Source: Sphingomonas kaistensis (GTDB lineage Bacteria; Pseudomonadota; Alphaproteobacteria; Sphingomonadales; Sphingomonadaceae). Taken from it: a DNA stretch of 64,000 nt. Positions 42,159 to 51,264 of the stretch are shown one piece after another. The notes beneath the pieces are model-generated. The model was not told the DNA's origin, made no database searches, and worked only from the letters and a program-made list of their open reading frames with translations. Numbering within the stretch: the stretch's first letter is position 1; every line of letters begins with the position of its first letter. The stretch is taken from assembly GCF_036884275.1 (NCBI RefSeq), contig NZ_CP145607.1, forward strand, positions 558,001-622,000. Reading direction: 5' to 3'. A program made the translations under genes and the position numbers.

Positions 42159-43067
42159 GTGACCTTCAGATATTTCGCGCCGGCGCTCGCGCTGGCGGCA
42201 ACCGCCCTTACCTCCCCTGCGTCGGCTCAGCCGACCGGTCCGGACCGGATGCTCGAAGCGCAAATCCTGCTCGACCGGCAGCATCAATCGCCAGGCGTGA
42301 TCGATGGCCGCGAGGGCGGCAATACCCGCCGGGCGATCCGCGCGTTCGAGCAGTCGGCGGGCCTTCCCGTCGACGGCAAGCTCGACGACGAAGTGATGCA
42401 GCGGCTTCGCGCCGCGTCGACCACGCCGCTGCTGATCGATCACACCATCGCGCCCGAGGACATTGCCGGTCTGGTCAAAGTGCCGAGCGGGATGGAAGCG
42501 CAGGCCTCGCTCGACCATCTCGGCTTCGAGACGGCCGCCGAGGCGCTGGCCGAGAAATTCCACATGAGCCAGGCTTTTCTGCGGACGCTCAATCCGGACG
42601 CCAGCTTCGTCGCGGGCGAAACGATCCGCGTGGTGCGCCCGCGCGAAACCGAACTCACGACCAAGGTCGCTCGTATCGAGGTCGACAAGGCCCGGTCCGA
42701 GGTCCGCGCTTTCGGCGCCGATGGTGCGCTATTGGCAATCTATCCCGGAACCATTGGCAGCGATCAGTTTCCCTCGCCCGACGGCGAGATGGAGGTGCGC
42801 GCCGTGGCTCCCGCGCCGACCTATTATTTCGATCCGTCGGGACGCGAATGGGGGCCGGACAAGCGCCTCACCATCGCGGCCGGTCCCAACAACCCGGTGG
42901 GCGGCACATGGATCGATCTCACCAAGGAAGGCTATGGCATCCACGGCACGCCGGACCCCCGCTTGATCGGCAAGACCGCCAGCCACGGCTGCGTCCGCCT
43001 GACCAACTGGGACGCCGCCGAGCTTGGCAAGGCGGTCGAAAAAGGCACGGTCGTGACCTTTTCCTAG
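42159..43067 (+). CDS. L,D-transpeptidase (YkuD) with peptidoglycan-binding domain
   Basis: 302 residues. A signal peptide (1-23, Ala-Ser-Ala cleavage) starts at GTG 42159 with CGGAG seven bases upstream. A PG_binding_1 domain (about 30-88) has Arg-Ala-Ile-Arg-Ala-Phe-Glu-Gln and Leu-Pro-Val-Asp-Gly. A LysM-like stretch (about 130-165) precedes the YkuD domain (about 175-300), whose catalytic motif is Ser-His-Gly-Cys278-Val-Arg with His-Gly-Thr upstream. It forms 3-3 cross-links or attaches proteins to peptidoglycan in the periplasm. Convergent with uvsE. Confidence 0.92.
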   Translation: MTFRYFAPALALAATALTSPASAQPTGPDRMLEAQILLDRQHQSPGVIDGREGGNTRRAIRAFEQSAGLPVDGKLDDEVMQRLRAASTTPLLIDHTIAPEDIAGLVKVPSGMEAQASLDHLGFETAAEALAEKFHMSQAFLRTLNPDASFVAGETIRVVRPRETELTTKVARIEVDKARSEVRAFGADGALLAIYPGTIGSDQFPSPDGEMEVRAVAPAPTYYFDPSGREWGPDKRLTIAAGPNNPVGGTWIDLTKEGYGIHGTPDPRLIGKTASHGCVRLTNWDAAELGKAVEKGTVVTFS

Positions 43068-43082
43068 GTCGACAGGCCGGGC

Positions 43083-44261
43083 CTAGGCGAGCGCTTCCTC
43101 GGGGGCATCGACCAGTCCGCCCTCGTCGACATCGGGCTCCTCTTCGGCGCCAACGCCGTCTTCGAGCGCCTTTTCGGCCGCCGCCAATTCGTCCGCGTCG
43201 TCGAGATAGATGCCGAACCGCGCCGCCACGTCGGGGGCATAGCGGAGGAGATCGGGGCGCAGCTTGATGATCGAGACGTCCTTGGCCTTGCCTTCCATCA
43301 TCACGTCGAACTCCAGCCCTTCCATCGTCCGCATGAAGGTCGCGAATTCGAAGGGGTTGGTGAAGTCGCTATGCCCGGTCCAGATCGGCGGCAGCAGCAC
43401 GGTCTTGACGCGGGCCGTCGCCTTGACCGGAGCCTTGGTCAGCTCCTTCGACTTCGCGCCCTTACCCGCCTTCGCCGCCGCGCGCTGCTTGGGCGTGATC
43501 TTGCGCTTCACTTCGCGCAATTCGGTGCGGGGCGAGGAGAAATGCATCTTGGGGCGGACCCCGTCGGGCCAGGTGGCGAGGAATTTCTCGAACGTCTCAC
43601 GCATGTCGAGCCGCTCGGGGTTGAGGCACCAGAAATGCTGATAATCGAACACGCAGCGCACGCCGCAGCGTTCGGTGATCCACAGCACGTCGGCGGCGGA
43701 AAAGCGGATGTCGTCATTCTCCAGCACTAGCCGGCGCTGCACATGCTCGGGGCATTGCGCATAGCCCTCGAGCCAGCGTGCCCGCGCCACTTCGCGATCG
43801 TCGTAGACCCCGCCGACATGAGTCACGAGCACGGCTTCGGGTCCGCAGCCCATGCGGTCGAGCATCTCGGCCTGGCTCGACAGGTCCCAGATGCTTTTGC
43901 GCGTGAGCTCGGGATTGGGGCTGTTCAGCAGCACATATTGCGAGGGGTGGAAGGACAGCCGAATGTCGAGCTCGCGCGCTTTCCTGCCGAACGCCGCCAG
44001 CTCGGCATCGCTTTCCTCCACCATCTGATGGAATTGCGGCATGTCGGGATGGGTCGCGTAGGGCGCGATGTCCGAGCTTAGCCGGTACATGTCGATCTCG
44101 ACCTTCTTCAGATAGTCGAGGACCTTGTCCAAAAGTTCGAGGCTGCACTTAAGGTGCGGGTCTTTTTGCCAGCGGCGGGTGTCGCTGGACTTGAGGCCGG
44201 GGACGCCCATCACCTTGACCGGAAAGCCGAGGCGCAGTGGGCGGGTGGGGTCGGTGCTCAA
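43083..44261 (-). CDS. uvsE: UV DNA damage endonuclease with basic insertion
   Basis: 392 residues of the UvsE/UvdE TIM-barrel family, a nuclease that nicks 5' to UV photoproducts independently of UvrABC. Family features: Arg-Leu-Gly-Phe start, Tyr-Arg-Leu-Ser-Ser-Asp, Phe-His-Pro-Ser-Gln-Tyr, His-Val-Gly-Gly, Leu-Glu-Asn-Asp-Asp and Asp-Tyr-Gln-His. A Lys/Ala-rich stretch of about 40 residues lies between the Phe-Ser-Ser-Pro-Arg segment and the His-Ser-Asp, where other members are short, and the C-terminal tail is acidic. The TTG start (44261) shares bases with the preceding stop (TTGA). Confidence 0.9.
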   Translation of the reverse strand: MSTDPTRPLRLGFPVKVMGVPGLKSSDTRRWQKDPHLKCSLELLDKVLDYLKKVEIDMYRLSSDIAPYATHPDMPQFHQMVEESDAELAAFGRKARELDIRLSFHPSQYVLLNSPNPELTRKSIWDLSSQAEMLDRMGCGPEAVLVTHVGGVYDDREVARARWLEGYAQCPEHVQRRLVLENDDIRFSAADVLWITERCGVRCVFDYQHFWCLNPERLDMRETFEKFLATWPDGVRPKMHFSSPRTELREVKRKITPKQRAAAKAGKGAKSKELTKAPVKATARVKTVLLPPIWTGHSDFTNPFEFATFMRTMEGLEFDVMMEGKAKDVSIIKLRPDLLRYAPDVAARFGIYLDDADELAAAEKALEDGVGAEEEPDVDEGGLVDAPEEALA

Positions 44262-45277
44262 ACGATCTGCTCCTCTGGAAAGCCAAGCTCGGCGACGAAG
44301 CGGTTCCAGTCGGGGATCCGCAGCGCGCCGCCGCTCGCGGCCTTGTGGCCGCTGCCATATTCGGTGCCGACGCCGTCGGGACGGCGCTCGGCGAAGAAAC
44401 GGATGAGGTCGTGGCCGGCGCCAGTGCGCGCAGCGAAATGGACCCAGCCGGGGCGATACGACTTGTTCGCGGCAATCACGACCTTGTCGCGGAGGCGCGT
44501 GCGCCATTGCTGCGCGATCAGGGGGTGGACTTGGCACGGACTGTCGAGGGGGATCAGCGCCACCTCGCCCCGCACCTTGGGCGCGACGCGGCGGGCGACG
44601 TCCATCGCGGCTTTCACCTCTTCCTTGGCGGCGAGGAGCTCGGCCGTCTCCGGGTGAGTGCCGGACAAGAGCTCCTTGGGGCTGTCGCACTTCATCAGAA
44701 GTGCCAGCGCAGGCGAAGCATCGGCGGCGGCGGTCCGGCGCGGGGCGTTGACCAGGCTCACGGCATTGCGCAGCGCGGTCTTTCCATAGCGTTTCTGCGC
44801 CGCTTCCATCTCGGCAAAGCCCTTGTCCTCGGCCATGTCGCCGATCAGCCCCATCGCGGCGAGCCACAGCAGGTCGTCCGGACTGCCGCAGGCCCAGAAG
44901 GCGAGCAGGGCGGAGGTCGGCTCGGGCTCGTCCCCATTCCCGCTCAACACCAGCGCCTCACCCGGGATGCCGGTCGGCACGTGATGATCGATGAGGCAGG
45001 TCGGCGTGCCGGGCAGGATGTCGCCTTCGCGCACGCCAAGGTCGGTCGCGATGATGGCGGGCGGGCGGCGCTGTTCGAGTTCGATGCGCACGGCGTCGGT
45101 CCACGGCGTCTCGCCCTTGCCGACCAGTCGCACCTCGGCACCCGGAATCGAGCGCGCGAGGATCGCCACCGCCGACAGTCCGTCGGCATCGAAATGACCG
45201 AGGATCAGCGGCGGGCCGGACAGGCTTGCCAGCCACTGCTGGAAGCGCTCGCGGGTCGTCTGGGGGCCTTGCGTCAT
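44258..45277 (-). CDS. DHH family phosphoesterase
   Basis: 339 residues: N-terminal DHH domain with Gly-His-Phe-Asp30-Ala-Asp32-Gly and Asp-His98-His99, and a C-terminal DHHA1 domain with Gly-Ser-Gly-His-Lys-Ala-Ala-Ser-Gly-Gly. Shape and size are nearer to NrnA/RecJ-like single-strand or oligonucleotide phosphodiesterases than to full RecJ. Coupled by TTGA to uvsE, which suggests a joint DNA-repair role; that link is inferred. Confidence 0.88.
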   Translation of the reverse strand: MTQGPQTTRERFQQWLASLSGPPLILGHFDADGLSAVAILARSIPGAEVRLVGKGETPWTDAVRIELEQRRPPAIIATDLGVREGDILPGTPTCLIDHHVPTGIPGEALVLSGNGDEPEPTSALLAFWACGSPDDLLWLAAMGLIGDMAEDKGFAEMEAAQKRYGKTALRNAVSLVNAPRRTAAADASPALALLMKCDSPKELLSGTHPETAELLAAKEEVKAAMDVARRVAPKVRGEVALIPLDSPCQVHPLIAQQWRTRLRDKVVIAANKSYRPGWVHFAARTGAGHDLIRFFAERRPDGVGTEYGSGHKAASGGALRIPDWNRFVAELGFPEEQIV

Positions 45278-45421
45278 GCGAGGGGAACGAGTCGGATCGC
45301 GCTCGGCTCCGTGTCACGGACCCTTGGCCGTATTCTGCCGCCGCCCGCTCGTCGAAGCGTTGCTTGACGCCGCCCGGCCGCGGAAGCACCGTCGCGGCAA
45401 CTCGTATCCGGAGATCTGTCC

Positions 45422-48256
45422 TTGCGTCCTCCCCTTCGCCTGCTTGCCACCCTCCTCCTCGCCGGAACCGCCGTCCAGGCATTCCCCGCCGCCGCGCAAA
45501 CCGCCAATGCCGTGCCGCAGCTCAACTATACCGAGCGCAAGCTGGCGAACGGCCTCAAGGTCTACGCCCTGCGCGACACGTCGAGCCCCAACGTCTCGGT
45601 GCAGGTCTGGTACGATGTCGGCTCCAAGGACGATCCGCGCGGCCGCTCGGGCTTCGCGCACCTGTTCGAGCATCTGATGTTCAAGGCCACCCGCAACATG
45701 GTGCCCGAGCAGATGGACCGCATGACCGAGGACGTCGGCGGATTCAATAATGCCAGCACGGCGGACGATTACACCAATTACTACGAGACGGTGCCGGCCA
45801 ATCACCTCCAGCGCCTGCTGTGGGCGGAAGCCGAGCGGATGGGCAGCCTCGTCGTCGACGACGCCAACTTCAAGCCCGAGCGAGACGTGGTGAAGGAGGA
45901 GCTGCGCACCGGCCTCGCGCGGCCCTATGGGCGGCTGTTCTCGCACTATCTGCCGATGGCGAGCTATCAGCGTCACCCCTACGCCCGGCCGGGCATCGGC
46001 AGCATCGAGGAACTGGACGCCGCGACCATCGACGACGTCCGCGCCTTCCACGCGACTTACTATCGTCCCGACAATGCGGTGCTGGTGGTGAGCGGCAATT
46101 TCGATCCCGCCGACCTCAACCGCTGGGTCGATCAATATTTCGCGCCGATCAAGCGTCCGGCCGGGGCGATTCCGCGGGTGACGATGGCGGAGCCCGCGCG
46201 CACCGCCGCGCGCAGCTATACGGTGACCGAACCCAATACCCCGCTGCCCGCGTTGGTGATGAGCTTCCTGCTGCCCCCCGCCAAGTCGCCCGACATGCCC
46301 GCGCTGGAAATGTTGCAGGCGGTGATGGCGAGCGGCGACAGCAGCCGCTTCAATCAGGCGCTGATCCGCACCCGCCTCGCCAGCGATGCCTCGGTCTATA
46401 TCGACGACAAGCAGGGCACCGGGCTGATGGCGCCCTACGCCATCCTCGCCGGCGGCAAGACCGTGCCCGAGGTCGAAGCCGTGCTGCGCCGCGAGCTGAC
46501 TCGCCTTGCGACGGAGCCGGTGACCCAGGCCGAGCTGACCGAAGCGCGCAACGAGCTGCTGACCAGCGCGCTCAAAGAACGTGAGACGGTCGAAGGCAAG
46601 GGCGACCTGCTCGCCAACGGCGTGATCATCGAAGGCGATCCCCGCGCCGCCGACAAGCGCCTCGCCGCGCTGGCACGCGTGACCCCGGCCGACGTCCAGC
46701 GCGTCGCGAAGAAATATCTCGACCTCAATACCGCGGTCACGATCCGCTACCTCCCCGCCGCCGGCGGTGCGACGGCGAGCAGCGGCGACAGGATTGCGCT
46801 GGCGCCGAGCGTCGTCACCACCCCGCTCACCGCGCCGGCCGGGATCACCGTGGTTCAGCCCGCCAGCGACGCCGAACGGGTGCGTCCGCCCGAGCCCGCC
46901 GCCCCCGTCGCGGTCAATGTGCCGCAGCCGGTCACCGCGCGGCTCACCAATGGCCTGACCGTTATCACCGTCCCGCGCACCAACCTGCCTCTGGTCAGCG
47001 CCAGCCTCGTCTCGCTCGGCGGAAGCACCGCCGATCCGGAGGGCAAGGCCGGGCTCAATCGCCTCACCGCCAATCTCCTGACCAAGGGCACCGCCACCCG
47101 CAGCGCCGACCAGATCGCCGCCTCGGTGGAAGCGCTGGGCGGGCAGCTTGCGGCGAGTGCGGGAAGCGAAGGAATGGAGCTTGGCCTGACCGTCCGCACC
47201 GCCAATCTCGCGCCCGCGCTCGGCATCATGGCCGATGTCGCGGCCAATGCCGCTTTCGCTTCCAACGAGGTCGAGCTGGCCAAGGGCCAGGCAGTCGACG
47301 ACGCCACGCTGGCGCTCCAGAACCCCGGCGCGCTGTCGCGCATCGCTGCGGCGCGCGCGGTCTTCGGTAATGGCGCGTACGGCACGCCCGCGGGCGGCAC
47401 CCCGGCCTCGCTGGCGGCGATCGGCCGGCCCGACGTGATCGCTGCCGCCGGCCGCGCGCTTCGCCCCGAAACGAGCGTGCTGGTCCTGAGCGGCGACATC
47501 TCGCCCGCACAGGCGCAGAGCCTTGCCGCCCAAGCCTTCGGCAACTGGCGCGCAGCCTCTTCGCAGACGGCGGTGGCCGCTCGCCCGGCGGCGGGCGAAG
47601 CGCCGCTCAAGGGGAAGGTGATCGTGATCGATATGCCGGGCTCGAGCCAGGCGGCGGTGGCGGTTGCCAAGGAAACGCTGACCCGCGCCGACCCACGTTA
47701 TTACCAGGCGATGCTCGCCAACGCGGTGCTCGGCGGCGGCTACAGCGCGCGCCTCAACCGCGAGATTCGCATCAAGCGCGGCCTGTCCTACGGCGCGAAC
47801 AGCGGCCTGTCAGCCGGGCGCAAGGCGGGCGCGGTGGTCGCCGCCGTGCAGACCAAGAATGCCTCGGCGCCCGAAGTGCTGGGCCTGATCCTCGAGGAGA
47901 TGAAGCGGCTGGGCGCGGAGCCGATCCCGGCGGCCGAACTCGGCACTCGGCAGGCCTTCATCACCGGCGGCTTCGGGCGACAGCTCGAAACGGTCGAGGG
48001 GCTAAGCGACATCGTCGCGGGCTATGTCCAGAGCGGCGTCGAGCCGTCGGAAATCGGGCGCTACATGACCTCGGTCCGGGCCGTCACCCCGGCGCAGGCC
48101 GGTGACGCGGCGCGCAGCCTGCTCGCGCCCGCCGGCACCACCACGGTGATCGTCGGCGATGCCAAGCTGTTCGCGGACGACCTGCGCAAGCGGTTCGGCG
48201 AGGTCACGGTGATCCCCTTACCGCAGCTGTCGCTCGACAAACCCGGTCTTCGCTAG
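45422..48256 (+). CDS. M16 family zinc metallopeptidase, double-module
   Basis: 944 residues with a signal peptide (1-26) and two M16 modules. The first (about 35-450) has the inverted zinc motif His80-Leu-Phe-Glu83-His84 and a downstream Glu in Val-Val-Lys-Glu-Glu-Leu, so it is catalytic. The second (about 490-940) lacks HxxEH and is the usual inactive partner. A Pro/Val linker lies between. Periplasmic peptide degradation, pitrilysin/PqqL-like. Start TTG 45422 has GGAGA upstream. Confidence 0.93.
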   Translation: MRPPLRLLATLLLAGTAVQAFPAAAQTANAVPQLNYTERKLANGLKVYALRDTSSPNVSVQVWYDVGSKDDPRGRSGFAHLFEHLMFKATRNMVPEQMDRMTEDVGGFNNASTADDYTNYYETVPANHLQRLLWAEAERMGSLVVDDANFKPERDVVKEELRTGLARPYGRLFSHYLPMASYQRHPYARPGIGSIEELDAATIDDVRAFHATYYRPDNAVLVVSGNFDPADLNRWVDQYFAPIKRPAGAIPRVTMAEPARTAARSYTVTEPNTPLPALVMSFLLPPAKSPDMPALEMLQAVMASGDSSRFNQALIRTRLASDASVYIDDKQGTGLMAPYAILAGGKTVPEVEAVLRRELTRLATEPVTQAELTEARNELLTSALKERETVEGKGDLLANGVIIEGDPRAADKRLAALARVTPADVQRVAKKYLDLNTAVTIRYLPAAGGATASSGDRIALAPSVVTTPLTAPAGITVVQPASDAERVRPPEPAAPVAVNVPQPVTARLTNGLTVITVPRTNLPLVSASLVSLGGSTADPEGKAGLNRLTANLLTKGTATRSADQIAASVEALGGQLAASAGSEGMELGLTVRTANLAPALGIMADVAANAAFASNEVELAKGQAVDDATLALQNPGALSRIAAARAVFGNGAYGTPAGGTPASLAAIGRPDVIAAAGRALRPETSVLVLSGDISPAQAQSLAAQAFGNWRAASSQTAVAARPAAGEAPLKGKVIVIDMPGSSQAAVAVAKETLTRADPRYYQAMLANAVLGGGYSARLNREIRIKRGLSYGANSGLSAGRKAGAVVAAVQTKNASAPEVLGLILEEMKRLGAEPIPAAELGTRQAFITGGFGRQLETVEGLSDIVAGYVQSGVEPSEIGRYMTSVRAVTPAQAGDAARSLLAPAGTTTVIVGDAKLFADDLRKRFGEVTVIPLPQLSLDKPGLR

Positions 48257-48322
48257 GCCGTCTTGCAACCCGCGCGGCGGTGCGGGGTTGGTGATGCGAG
48301 TTTCAGAAAAGGACGAAAACGC

Positions 48323-48748
48323 ATGATCACCCGCACCGCCACCGCGCGCTACGAAGGCATGGGCAAGACCGGCAAGGGCTGGGTCTCCACCCAGTCGGGC
48401 GTGCTCAAGGACAGCCGCTACGGCTTCAACACTCGCTTCGAAGGCGAGCCCGGGACCAATCCCGAAGAACTGATCGCCGCCGCCCACGCCTCTTGCTTCA
48501 CCATGGCGCTCAGTTTCGCGCTGGCGAATGCCGGGCACAATGACGGCATTTTGGAGACCGAAGCCAAGGTCAAGCTCGACCAAGACGGCGCCGGCTTCAA
48601 GGTCAGCCGCTCGGACCTCACGCTCACCGCCAGCGTGCCCGGGATCGAGGAGGCCGAACTGCGCCGCCTCGCCGACGAAGCCAAGCAGAATTGCCCGATC
48701 TCGAAGCTGCTGAATGCCGAAATGACGCTGGACGTCACCGTCAACTGA
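48323..48748 (+). CDS. OsmC family peroxiredoxin
   Basis: 141 residues with the two redox Cys of the OsmC/Ohr fold: Cys58 in His-Ala-Ser-Cys-Phe and Cys124 in Asn-Cys-Pro-Ile-Ser. It reduces organic hydroperoxides with a dihydrolipoamide-type thiol partner. ATG 48323 (after AAAAGGA) gives the normal length. It is followed 42 bases later by nhaA. Confidence 0.93.
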   Translation: MITRTATARYEGMGKTGKGWVSTQSGVLKDSRYGFNTRFEGEPGTNPEELIAAAHASCFTMALSFALANAGHNDGILETEAKVKLDQDGAGFKVSRSDLTLTASVPGIEEAELRRLADEAKQNCPISKLLNAEMTLDVTVN

Positions 48749-48790
48749 CATGGTTGCGTGAAGCGGGCTTGGTGGCCATGACACATCGCC

Positions 48791-50023
48791 ATGGCTGACC
48801 AGGCACACGGCAATAGCGAACGAACCGCCGGTTTACTCTTGATGGGCGCGGCGGCGCTGGCGCTGCTGATCGCCAACAGCCCATTTGCCGATGCTTATCA
48901 CGCGCTGCTCGGCACCTATGTCGGTCCGCTCACGATTCACTACTGGATCGCCGACGCGCTGATGGCGATTTTCTTCCTGCTGGTCGGGCTGGAAGTGAAG
49001 CGCGAATGGTATGACGGCCAGCTCGCGACCAGCGAGGCGCGCAAGCTGCCGATCATCGCCGCCGCCTTCGGCATGGCGGTGCCGGCGCTGGTCTACAAAC
49101 TGGCCACCGGGTTCGACCCGGCCTTGTCGTCGGGGTGGGCGATTCCGGCCGCGACGGACATCGCCTTCGCGCTCGGCCTACTGGCTCTTATCGGACCGCG
49201 CGTGCCGGCCAGCATCAAGGTGCTGCTGGTCGCCATCGCGATCATCGACGACATCGGCGCGGTCGCCATCATCGCGGTCTTCTACACCGCCGAACTTAAC
49301 ATGGCGGCGCTTGGCGTAAGCGCGGTGCTGGTCGGTCTGATGGCAATCCTCAACCTGTTCGGGGTGCGCAGGCTCTGGCCCTACCTCGCTATCTTCCCGT
49401 TGCTGTGGCTGGCGGTGTTCCAGTCGGGCATTCATGCCACCATCGCGGGCGTGGTCGCCGCCCTCACCATCCCGCTCGGCCGCGGCGAGCCGGTGTCGCC
49501 GCTGAAGAAGCTCGAGCATCTGATTCACCCCGTGGTGATGTTCGGGATCGTCCCGATCTTCGGCCTCGCCAGCGCGGGCGTGACGATCGGCGGGCTCGAC
49601 CAGTTGCTCGATCCCCTGCCAATCGGAATTGCGGCCGGCCTCTTCATCGGCAAGCAGATCGGTGTGTTCGGGGCGATCTGGGCCGCGGACCGCGTCGGCC
49701 TCGCGCGCAAGCCCGAGGTGCTGAGCTGGTCGCACATCTATGGCGCGGCCCTGCTGTGCGGCGTCGGTTTCACCATGAGCCTGTTCATCGGCGAACTCGC
49801 CTTCACCGAGCGGTTCCTGATCGATGAAGCCAAGATCGGCACCCTGCTCGGCTCGCTGCTGTCGGGGATCATCGGCTATATCGTCCTTGCGCTGACCAAG
49901 CCAATCGGCGAGTCAGAACGCGACCGCGACGAGGCCTGCGAGATCTTTGGCGAGGACGCGGACGAGGACCCGACCGTATGCAACGACCCCTACGCGCCGC
50001 CGCCCTATTCGCCGCCACGCTGA
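48791..50023 (+). CDS. nhaA: Na+/H+ antiporter NhaA
   Basis: 410 residues, about 12 membrane helices. The unwound helix motif Thr-Asp-Ile-Ala-Phe-Ala-Leu-Gly (122-129) and the ion-binding Asp153-Asp154 pair in Ile-Ile-Asp-Asp-Ile-Gly are present. Exports Na+ or Li+ in exchange for H+ at alkaline pH. The C-terminal 35 residues are an acidic, Pro/Tyr-rich extension, and the last 46 bases overlap the start of the DUF885 gene. Confidence 0.95.
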   Translation: MADQAHGNSERTAGLLLMGAAALALLIANSPFADAYHALLGTYVGPLTIHYWIADALMAIFFLLVGLEVKREWYDGQLATSEARKLPIIAAAFGMAVPALVYKLATGFDPALSSGWAIPAATDIAFALGLLALIGPRVPASIKVLLVAIAIIDDIGAVAIIAVFYTAELNMAALGVSAVLVGLMAILNLFGVRRLWPYLAIFPLLWLAVFQSGIHATIAGVVAALTIPLGRGEPVSPLKKLEHLIHPVVMFGIVPIFGLASAGVTIGGLDQLLDPLPIGIAAGLFIGKQIGVFGAIWAADRVGLARKPEVLSWSHIYGAALLCGVGFTMSLFIGELAFTERFLIDEAKIGTLLGSLLSGIIGYIVLALTKPIGESERDRDEACEIFGEDADEDPTVCNDPYAPPPYSPPR

Positions 50024-51264
50024 TTGTCGCGGGTTGCGCGACCGCGCCGGCCGCGCGTGACGGGCTGTCCGCCGCCGCCCGCGATTATGTCGTGTTGCAG
50101 ATGGCGATCGGCGAAAAGGAAGAAGGCTATATCGATGCCTTCTACGGCGATCCCGCTCTCAAGGCCGAAGGACAGGAGCTGGCCGCGAGAAGCGATCTTC
50201 CCGCCCTTGCCGCCCGCGTGTCGGCGCTGCGTGGCCGGGTGTCTGGCCTTCAGGCCGAAGACCCGCGCCGAGCGGCGTTCCTGACCGCCCAACTGACCGC
50301 CGCCGCCACCCGCCTGCGCATGCTGGGCGGCGAGAAGCTGCCCTTCGCCGCAGAAGCCGAAGGGCTGTTCGGGGTTCGCCCGGAACTGAAGCCGCTCGCT
50401 AGCTACGACCCCATACTCGCCCGGATCGAAGCGCTGGTGCCCGGCAGCGGCACGCTCGCCGACCGGGTCGAAGCCTATCAGAACCGCTTCACCATCCCGC
50501 GCGACAAGCTCGAGCCCGTGTTCCGCAACGCCATCGCGGCCTGCCGCACCGCAACCACCGAGAATATCGCGCTGCCGCCGAGCGAGCGGTTCGATCTCGC
50601 CTTCGTCACCGGCAAGAGCTGGTCGGGCTACAACTATTATCTCGGCGATTACAAAAGCCGGATCGAGGTCAACACCGACCTGCCGATCCGCCTCAACCGC
50701 GCGATCGATCTTGGCTGTCACGAGGGTTATCCCGGCCACCATGTCCTGAACGCCCTGCTCGAAGAGCGGCTGGTCCGCGGCAAGGGCTGGGTCGAGTTCA
50801 GCGTCTATCCGTTGTTCTCACCGCAATCGCTGCTGGCCGAGGGCTCGGCCAATTACGGCATCGACCTCGCCTTTCCGGGTCCGCGTAAGGCTCGGTACGA
50901 AGCGGCGGTGCTGGCGCCGCTGGCCGGGCTGAATGCGGCGGAGGTCGGGCGCTACGAGCAGCTCGGCACACTGATCCAGGAGCTTGCGGGCTCGCGCAAC
51001 ACGATCAGCCAGCAATTGCTCGACGGCCAGATCGACGACGCGCAGGCCATCCGCCTCACCCAGCGCTACGGGCTCGTCAGCGAAGCGCGGGCCAAGCAGA
51101 GCGTCGCCTTCACCAAGCAATATCGCTCCTACGTCATCAACTACACCATCGGGCGCGACATGGTCGCCCGCGATATCGAGCGGCTGCCCGATACCAAGGC
51201 GCGCTGGCAGCGGATGGAGCAGTTGCTCAGCGAACCGACCCTGCCGACCGACCTTCAGCGCTGA
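49978..51264 (+). CDS. DUF885 lipoprotein, probable metallopeptidase
   Basis: 428 residues. The lipoprotein signal ends Ile-Val-Ala-Gly-Cys20. The family's hallmark His-Glu-Gly-Tyr-Pro-Gly-His-His is at 248-255, with a later Ser-Leu-Leu-Ala-Glu-Gly. This fits a zinc-binding HE-type site, and DUF885 members are regarded as peptidases, though few are characterised. ATG 49978 lies 46 bases inside nhaA; the signal peptide supports that start. Its stop overlaps the next ATG. Confidence 0.88.
   Translation: MQRPLRAAALFAATLIVAGCATAPAARDGLSAAARDYVVLQMAIGEKEEGYIDAFYGDPALKAEGQELAARSDLPALAARVSALRGRVSGLQAEDPRRAAFLTAQLTAAATRLRMLGGEKLPFAAEAEGLFGVRPELKPLASYDPILARIEALVPGSGTLADRVEAYQNRFTIPRDKLEPVFRNAIAACRTATTENIALPPSERFDLAFVTGKSWSGYNYYLGDYKSRIEVNTDLPIRLNRAIDLGCHEGYPGHHVLNALLEERLVRGKGWVEFSVYPLFSPQSLLAEGSANYGIDLAFPGPRKARYEAAVLAPLAGLNAAEVGRYEQLGTLIQELAGSRNTISQQLLDGQIDDAQAIRLTQRYGLVSEARAKQSVAFTKQYRSYVINYTIGRDMVARDIERLPDTKARWQRMEQLLSEPTLPTDLQR

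Noticed and set aside
48265..48291. Hairpin after the M16 peptidase gene
   Set aside because: CAACCCGC and GCGGGGTTG pair imperfectly and no T run follows; too weak to list as a terminator.
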